Position numbers and translations under genes: made by a program. Under the pieces are notes generated by a model. It was not told the DNA's origin. It was given only the letters and a program-made list of their open reading frames with translations, and searched no databases. From the NCBI GenBank assembly GCA_024405335.1, contig JAKSOX010000057.1, positions 1 to 10,160 of the forward strand: a DNA stretch of 10,160 nucleotides, written 5' to 3'. Positions within the stretch are counted from its first letter, which is position 1; the number at the start of each line of letters is the position of its first letter. This document shows positions 6,669-10,160 of the stretch, in pieces. The DNA is from Kiritimatiellia bacterium. GTDB taxonomy: Bacteria; Verrucomicrobiota; Kiritimatiellia; RFP12; UBA1067.

Positions 6669-8002
6669 CAGTCCCTCTCGTTCGGCGGCAGCGGCACGTT
6701 GCGCATGCGCGCCTTCTTTTCGTTTTCGTGTTCGTCGGAACGCTCCTGCGCTTTGCGCAGCACGTCCTCGACGTCTTGGTCTTCCTTCGGCTGCTGCTCT
6801 TCTTCGGCGCCGTCCTTCTGTTCCTGCTGGTTTTGCTGATCCTGCTGGTTTTGCGGCTGGTTCTGCGGCTGGTTCTGCTGTTTGTCCTTTTGCTGGTTCT
6901 GGCCGCCGCCCTTGCCGTCGTTCGGCAGCAGTTCCTGGATGCGGTGCAGTTTTTTGAGCACGTCCAGCTGTTTCGCGCCGCGCGCGGCGGCGTCGCCGGA
7001 CGCGTCCTCGGCCAACTCGATCTGCAGTTTTTCCACTTCGGTGGAAAGCGCGCTCACCTCGGCCTGCGCTTCGGCGGTGAACGGCGGTTTGTTCGTGTCC
7101 GCCTGCGCCTGCTGCTCGTACTGCTGCGCCCATGCGGGAAACGCGCGCCGGAACTGGCGCGTGAAATCGAGCGCCTCCCGCTGCCAGTCGCGGCCGTTGA
7201 CCTTCTCGGCGTTCGCGTAGGCGTTGGTCTGGCACGAAACGTCCTCGGCGCAGGCGGCGGGCGGCATCGCCGTCAACTTCCAGAAGCGCGTGAACACCTC
7301 CTCGCTCTTCGCGAGGTCGGCCGCGCCGTCGTAGTTCAAGTCGGCCAGCGCCTCGGCCGCCTTGAGCGTGGCGGCTCGGCCCTCTTCGACCTGCGCGGTG
7401 ATCGTCATCGCCTGCTGTTCGTTGGTGACGGACTGCGCGATCGCCGTTTTGACGGGAATCCACGTGTCGGCCATTTTCTCCGCGCGCGCCGCAAGCGCCT
7501 CGCACATGGCGACCGCGCGGACGGCGTCGTTCGTGAGCGCTTCGGGAAACTCCTTCATGATCGCGCGGCAGTTCTTCGCCGCGTCGCCCAGCAGCGCGTC
7601 GGGGCTCTGCTTGCCCAGCGACTGCATCACCTCTTCGAGATGCTTCTGTTCGCGCAGCTCGGGCAGCTTGTCGGCGGCGCGCGTGAAATTGCGGTTGGCC
7701 CGCGCGTCGTCCGGATTCGCGCGGAGGGCGATTTGCATGTCGCGCGCGGCGTTTTCGAGATCGCCCTGTCCGTAGGCGATCGCGCCCGCGACCTCGGCCG
7801 CGCGCGGACCGTGCGTCCTGGAAAGGACGAGCGGACGCAGAATCTCCAGCGCGTTCGTGACGTCGCCAGCGCGGTAGGCCTCGACGCCGCGGTTCCACGC
7901 TTCGCCGTCCGTCTCGGGCGCGGCCGCTTCGGCCGCGTCCTGCGACAAGGCGATCCGAACGCAGGAAAACGCGGCCGCCAACAATATCCATCTCGTGAAC
8001 AT
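6665..8002 (-). CDS. TPR protein with Asn/Gln-rich tail, BatC-like
   Basis: 445 residues. The N-terminal signal (FTRWILLAAAFSCVRIALSQ) predicts export or membrane anchoring. Residues 33-107 form about two TPR units (EAWNRGVEAYRAGDVTNALE, then AIAYGQGDLENAARDMQIAL and NPDDARANRN). Residues 110-360 are mostly helical and Ala/Glu-rich. Residues 364-395 are low-complexity Asn/Gln/Pro. The end has EDVLRKAQERSDEHENEKK followed by PLPPNERDW. A Q-rich tract, a short amphipathic helix and a final basic, Pro-containing DW tail recall the TPR proteins (BatC type) encoded beside vWA proteins in Bat aerotolerance operons. No BatA, BatB or MoxR gene is in the window, so it is an orphan here. It is the first gene of the leftward cluster, coupled by GTGA to the peroxidase. 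No Shine-Dalgarno precedes the ATG; the promoter -10 box ends seven bases upstream. Confidence 0.85.
   Translation of the reverse strand: MFTRWILLAAAFSCVRIALSQDAAEAAAPETDGEAWNRGVEAYRAGDVTNALEILRPLVLSRTHGPRAAEVAGAIAYGQGDLENAARDMQIALRANPDDARANRNFTRAADKLPELREQKHLEEVMQSLGKQSPDALLGDAAKNCRAIMKEFPEALTNDAVRAVAMCEALAARAEKMADTWIPVKTAIAQSVTNEQQAMTITAQVEEGRAATLKAAEALADLNYDGAADLAKSEEVFTRFWKLTAMPPAACAEDVSCQTNAYANAEKVNGRDWQREALDFTRQFRRAFPAWAQQYEQQAQADTNKPPFTAEAQAEVSALSTEVEKLQIELAEDASGDAAARGAKQLDVLKKLHRIQELLPNDGKGGGQNQQKDKQQNQPQNQPQNQQDQQNQQEQKDGAEEEQQPKEDQDVEDVLRKAQERSDEHENEKKARMRNVPLPPNERDW
6818..6907 (-). repeat. Low-complexity tract encoding Asn/Gln/Pro-rich linker
   Basis: Short imperfect repeats of the CAG/AAC/CCG type encode residues 366-395 of the TPR protein (QNQPQNQPQNQQDQQNQQ). 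It is a coding microsatellite-like stretch within an intact frame, probably a flexible linker prone to length change. Confidence 0.7.
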
Positions 8003-8009
8003 GCCGCCG

Positions 8010-8018
8010 ATTATACCA
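8010..8018 (-). promoter_or_regulatory. Extended -10 promoter of the TPR-peroxidase-esterase cluster
   Basis: On the minus strand TGGTATAAT (8018-8010) is a perfect TATAAT with the upstream TGn extension. No good -35 is seen at the usual distance, as is common for extended -10 promoters. Only seven bases (CGGCGGC) separate it from the ATG at 8002, so transcription should begin at or beside the start codon. This predicts a leaderless mRNA and matches the missing Shine-Dalgarno. Confidence 0.65.
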
Positions 8019-8116
8019 CGTTCCGGGCGGTGCGCGGCGCATGTTTTTCAGCCCGCTTCACTCTTCCCCCCCCTTCGCGGCGCTCGACGCCGTCAGACAG
8101 ACAAGCGAAACCGTCG

Positions 8117-9214
8117 TCAGAATCCATCACGTCCCGACTCATTCGCGGCGCAGGGCCAGGCGGAGAACGCGAGTCCGGCGTATGGCATGTTGCGAGACTT
8201 GGAAAGAAACCGTTCCGGGTCGACTTTGCGGCACGCCTCCACGTCGATCCGGGTCCTGCCGAGACACGGCAACCCCAGCAGACGGGAAGGCCCTTCCGTC
8301 CAGCGCTTCGCCCATTCGGCCGGGTCCATGCCCTCCTGTTCCACCATCACGTGCCAAGTGACCGGCACGGCCGTTTCCAGGCCGACGATGCCGTTGGCGG
8401 AGCCGAGGAATCCGCCCGCCTTCGCCGCCGCCGCGTGCGGCGCGTGGTCCGTGGCGAAAAGCGCGAAAGTGCCGTCCTTCACCGCTTCGCGGAGCGCCGC
8501 CACGTCGTCCGGATTGCCCAGAGGCGGCGCCATCTTCCAGTTCGCGTCGTCCGCGGGAACGTCCTCGCAGGAAAACAGCAGGTGGTGCGGCGTCGCTTCG
8601 GCCGTCACGGGCAGCCCTTCGCGCTGGGCGGCGCGGACGATTTCCACCGTGCCCGCGCAGGAAACGTGCTGCACGTGCAGCGCGCACCCCGTTTCGCGCA
8701 CCAGCGCGACGTCGCGCTTCACGGCCTCCGTCTCGGCCTCGGGCGGCATCGCGGGCAGGCCGCACGCGCGCGCCACGCGGCAGTCGCGCACCACGCCCCG
8801 CCCGAGGATTTCCGGCACCACCGCGTGCTGCATCACGGGGATCTTCAGTTTGGCCGCGCGCCGCATGGCCTCTTCCATCACGCGCGCGGAAGAAACGAAC
8901 GCGCCGTCGTCCGTGAAAGCGACGGCGCCCGCCGCGGCAAGCGCCTCGAGATCGGCCACCTCGCGTCCCAGGCGTCCTTTCGAAATGCACGCCGCCGGCG
9001 CGATGGACACGGGCAGCGACGCGTCTTCGATCTGCTCGCGGATCCACCGGACGGAATCGCCCGCGGGCGTCGTGTTCGGCATCGTGGTGACGCGCGTGAA
9101 ACCGCCCGCCGCGGCAGCCGCCGCGCCGCTGGCGCGCGTTTCCGCCGCCGGCTGGCCGGGATCGCGGAAATGGACGTGGACGTCCCAGAAGCCGGGGAAT
9201 TCGAGGATTTTCAT
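8117..9214 (-). CDS. pyrC: Dihydroorotase (type I-like), compact form
   Basis: Zinc amidohydrolase that closes carbamoyl-aspartate to dihydroorotate in pyrimidine synthesis. Visible motifs are DVHVHFRDPGQ at 11-21 (metal ligands His13, His15; substrate-binding Arg17), MPNTTP at 45-50, FTDDGAFV at 100-107 (metal-bridging Asp), MQHAVV at 128-133 (His130), LHVQHVS at 179-185 (His183), TDHAPH at 255-260 (catalytic Asp256) and the C-terminal KSRNMPYAG at 339-347. The 365 residues compare with about 420-430 in most type I enzymes. The barrel begins almost at the N-terminus, so the usual flanking beta-sandwich segments are largely absent. The ATG at 9214-9212 overlaps the phosphorylase stop as ATGA, and no separate ribosome site is seen, so translation is probably coupled. 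The residues after His130 (AVVPE) depart from the common HCED. Other cyclic amidohydrolases are possible but less likely. Confidence 0.9.
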   Translation of the reverse strand: MKILEFPGFWDVHVHFRDPGQPAAETRASGAAAAAAGGFTRVTTMPNTTPAGDSVRWIREQIEDASLPVSIAPAACISKGRLGREVADLEALAAAGAVAFTDDGAFVSSARVMEEAMRRAAKLKIPVMQHAVVPEILGRGVVRDCRVARACGLPAMPPEAETEAVKRDVALVRETGCALHVQHVSCAGTVEIVRAAQREGLPVTAEATPHHLLFSCEDVPADDANWKMAPPLGNPDDVAALREAVKDGTFALFATDHAPHAAAAKAGGFLGSANGIVGLETAVPVTWHVMVEQEGMDPAEWAKRWTEGPSRLLGLPCLGRTRIDVEACRKVDPERFLSKSRNMPYAGLAFSAWPCAANESGRDGF

Positions 9215-10029
9215 GACGCGCGGACGAATTGGTCGATCAGTTCGGCCATGAGCGGTTTCGCGGCCTGGCCGGCCGCCATGACTTCGTCGTGCGTGAGCGG
9301 CTTCGGGGAGATGCCGGCCGCGCAGTTGGACACGAGCGACAACCCCGCCACCTTCATGCCGCAGGCCTTCGCCAGCACGGCTTCGGGCACGGTGCTCATG
9401 CCCACCACGTCCGCGCCCCAGTGGCCGTAGGCGTGGACTTCCGCGGGCGTCTCGTACACGGGCCCGGAAGTGAACGCGTACACGCCCTCCATCACGCGCA
9501 GGCCCAGGCGGTTCGCCGCCGCGTGGAGCACGTCGCGCAGATGCTTCACGTAGATTTCGGACATGTCCGGGAAGCGGACGCCCCAGCCCTCGATCTGCGG
9601 ACCGATGAGCGGGTTGATGCCCACCGTGTTCACGTGGTCCTTGATGATCACGAAGTCGCCCGCGCGCAACGCGGGGTTGATTCCGCCAGAGGCGTTCGTC
9701 AAAAGCACGGTCTCCACGCCCATGCGACGCGCGAGTTCGATCGGCATCACCACCGGCTCCCACCCGGCGCCCTCGTACCAGTGGCGGCGCCCGCAGAAGG
9801 CGACGATGCGCTTGCCGGCGTGTTCGTACAGCAGGAATTCGCCGGGATGCCCAGTCACCGTCGCCGCGCCGAGTCCCGGCACGTCCGCATAGGAAATCGC
9901 CGACAGCACGCGCTCCTTGCGCAGCGCCTCGCCCCAGCCGCTGCCGAGCACGATCGCCAAATCCGGCGGACGCTCGAAGCAGACGTCCGGCAGAAAATCC
10001 GCGGCCTTGTCGAAAATCGTCATGTTCAT
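9211..10029 (-). CDS. punA: Purine nucleoside phosphorylase, trimeric (PNP-I/PunA) type
   Basis: Cleaves purine (deoxy)nucleosides with phosphate to base and (deoxy)ribose-1-phosphate in purine salvage; cytoplasmic. The 272 residues match the trimeric family. Landmarks: LGSGWG at 28-33 (phosphate-binding Ser30), GRRHWYEG at 80-87 (Arg81, His83, Tyr85), NASGGIN at 112-118, SGPVYETPAE at 188-197 (Tyr192 and base-binding Glu193), VGMSTVPE at 209-216 (Met211, Ser212) and SNCAAG at 234-239. Asn235 sits where 6-oxopurine phosphorylases have Asn and methylthioadenosine phosphorylases have Asp, which favours guanosine/inosine. The start is the ATG at 10029 with AAGGG nine bases upstream; an in-frame ATG six bases later is less well spaced. 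It overlaps the dihydroorotase by four bases, joining purine salvage to pyrimidine synthesis in one transcript. It diverges from the tRNA gene. Confidence 0.95.
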   Translation of the reverse strand: MNMTIFDKAADFLPDVCFERPPDLAIVLGSGWGEALRKERVLSAISYADVPGLGAATVTGHPGEFLLYEHAGKRIVAFCGRRHWYEGAGWEPVVMPIELARRMGVETVLLTNASGGINPALRAGDFVIIKDHVNTVGINPLIGPQIEGWGVRFPDMSEIYVKHLRDVLHAAANRLGLRVMEGVYAFTSGPVYETPAEVHAYGHWGADVVGMSTVPEAVLAKACGMKVAGLSLVSNCAAGISPKPLTHDEVMAAGQAAKPLMAELIDQFVRAS

Positions 10030-10038
10030 GTGCGCTTT

Positions 10039-10043
10039 CCCTT
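10039..10043 (-). promoter_or_regulatory. Ribosome binding site of the purine nucleoside phosphorylase
   Basis: AAGGG within GAGAAGGGAAAG on the minus strand, nine bases before the ATG at 10029. It supports that start over the ATG at 10023. Confidence 0.65.
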
Positions 10044-10070
10044 CTCAAGTTCCTTCCGTTGTGGTATACT
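10042..10070 (+). promoter_or_regulatory. Promoter of tRNA-Arg
   Basis: TATACT at 10065-10070 has the extended TGG directly upstream (10062-10064). TTCTCA at 10042-10047 gives a 17-base spacer and matches four of six -35 consensus bases. The expected start is about 7 bases before the mature tRNA 5' end at 10084. It overlaps the leader of the divergent phosphorylase gene. Confidence 0.6.
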
Positions 10071-10083
10071 TCCACGCCAATCA

Positions 10084-10160
10084 GCCCCTGTAGCTCATCT
10101 GGACAGAGCAACTGCCTTCTAAGCAGTGGGTAGGAGGTTCGAGTCCTCTCAGGGGCGCCA
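10084..10160 (+). tRNA. tRNA-Arg (anticodon TCT), CCA encoded
   Basis: A complete cloverleaf. Acceptor GCCCCTG (10084-10090) pairs with CAGGGGC, then discriminator G and genomic CCA (10158-10160). The D stem is GCTC/GAGC. The anticodon arm is ACTGC-CTTCTAA-GCAGT, with TCT at positions 34-36, reading AGA and probably AGG. The T arm is GGAGG-TTCGAGT-CCTCT. The mature 3' end coincides with the window edge, so any terminator or following tRNA is out of view. Confidence 0.97.

Noticed and set aside
5796..8042. Minus-strand 748-codon frame ending with the peroxidase
   Set aside because: The part upstream of 6668 is an out-of-frame, Arg-rich reading of the TPR gene. The peroxidase starts at its own GTG with a signal sequence.
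8078..8092. Possible terminator hairpin CGGCG-loop-CGCCG after the dihydroorotase
   Set aside because: The stem is short and no T run follows in the direction of transcription, so it is not a convincing intrinsic terminator.
6728..9430. Plus-strand 900-codon frame
   Set aside because: Antisense to three well-supported genes; composition is Arg/Leu/Val-rich without recognisable motifs, as expected for shadows in GC-rich DNA.
8117..10111. Minus-strand 664-codon frame ending with the dihydroorotase
   Set aside because: The part before 9214 is an Arg-rich shadow of the phosphorylase frame; the ATGA overlap gives the true start.

Overview
This is a GC-rich bacterial window with every recognisable protein gene on the minus strand and one tRNA on the plus strand at the right edge. 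The mix of genes (secreted esterase fused to a partial SMP-30 propeller, secreted toroid-type protein, diheme peroxidase, orphan Bat-type TPR protein, YjjU-type patatin) suggests a PVC-group bacterium such as Verrucomicrobiota, Kiritimatiellota or Lentisphaerota. That placement is an inference from gene content; no phylogenetic marker here settles it.

Right end (8117-10160): a plus-strand tRNA-Arg(TCT) with encoded CCA, and leftward from the same short intergenic region a nucleotide-metabolism pair. The pair is a trimeric-type purine nucleoside phosphorylase and a short dihydroorotase, joined by an ATGA stop/start overlap.

Centre (446-8002): six leftward genes packed with gaps of at most 25 bases or small overlaps, probably one transcript. 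It appears to start at an extended -10 promoter that abuts the first ATG, so the mRNA may be leaderless. Order of transcription: TPR/NQ-rich BatC-like protein, diheme cytochrome c peroxidase-like protein, large secreted protein with a probable (alpha/alpha) toroid, secreted Fes-like esterase with the last blades of an SMP-30 propeller, lipoprotein of the alkaline phosphatase/nucleotide pyrophosphatase superfamily, and YjjU-type patatin. Five of the six have export signals, so this looks like an envelope or periplasmic module, perhaps for breakdown of an esterified or phosphorylated glycan. That role is inferred.

Left end (1-400): a low-molecular-weight protein tyrosine phosphatase gene keeps its catalytic loop but is cut to 83 codons. 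Its 3' end runs into an AT-richer patch of 15-bp dyad repeats with compensatory differences, then a promoter-like sequence and the first 39 codons of a probable Fic-family gene that leaves the window. This junction looks like a rearrangement or insertion boundary and is the most unusual spot in the window.
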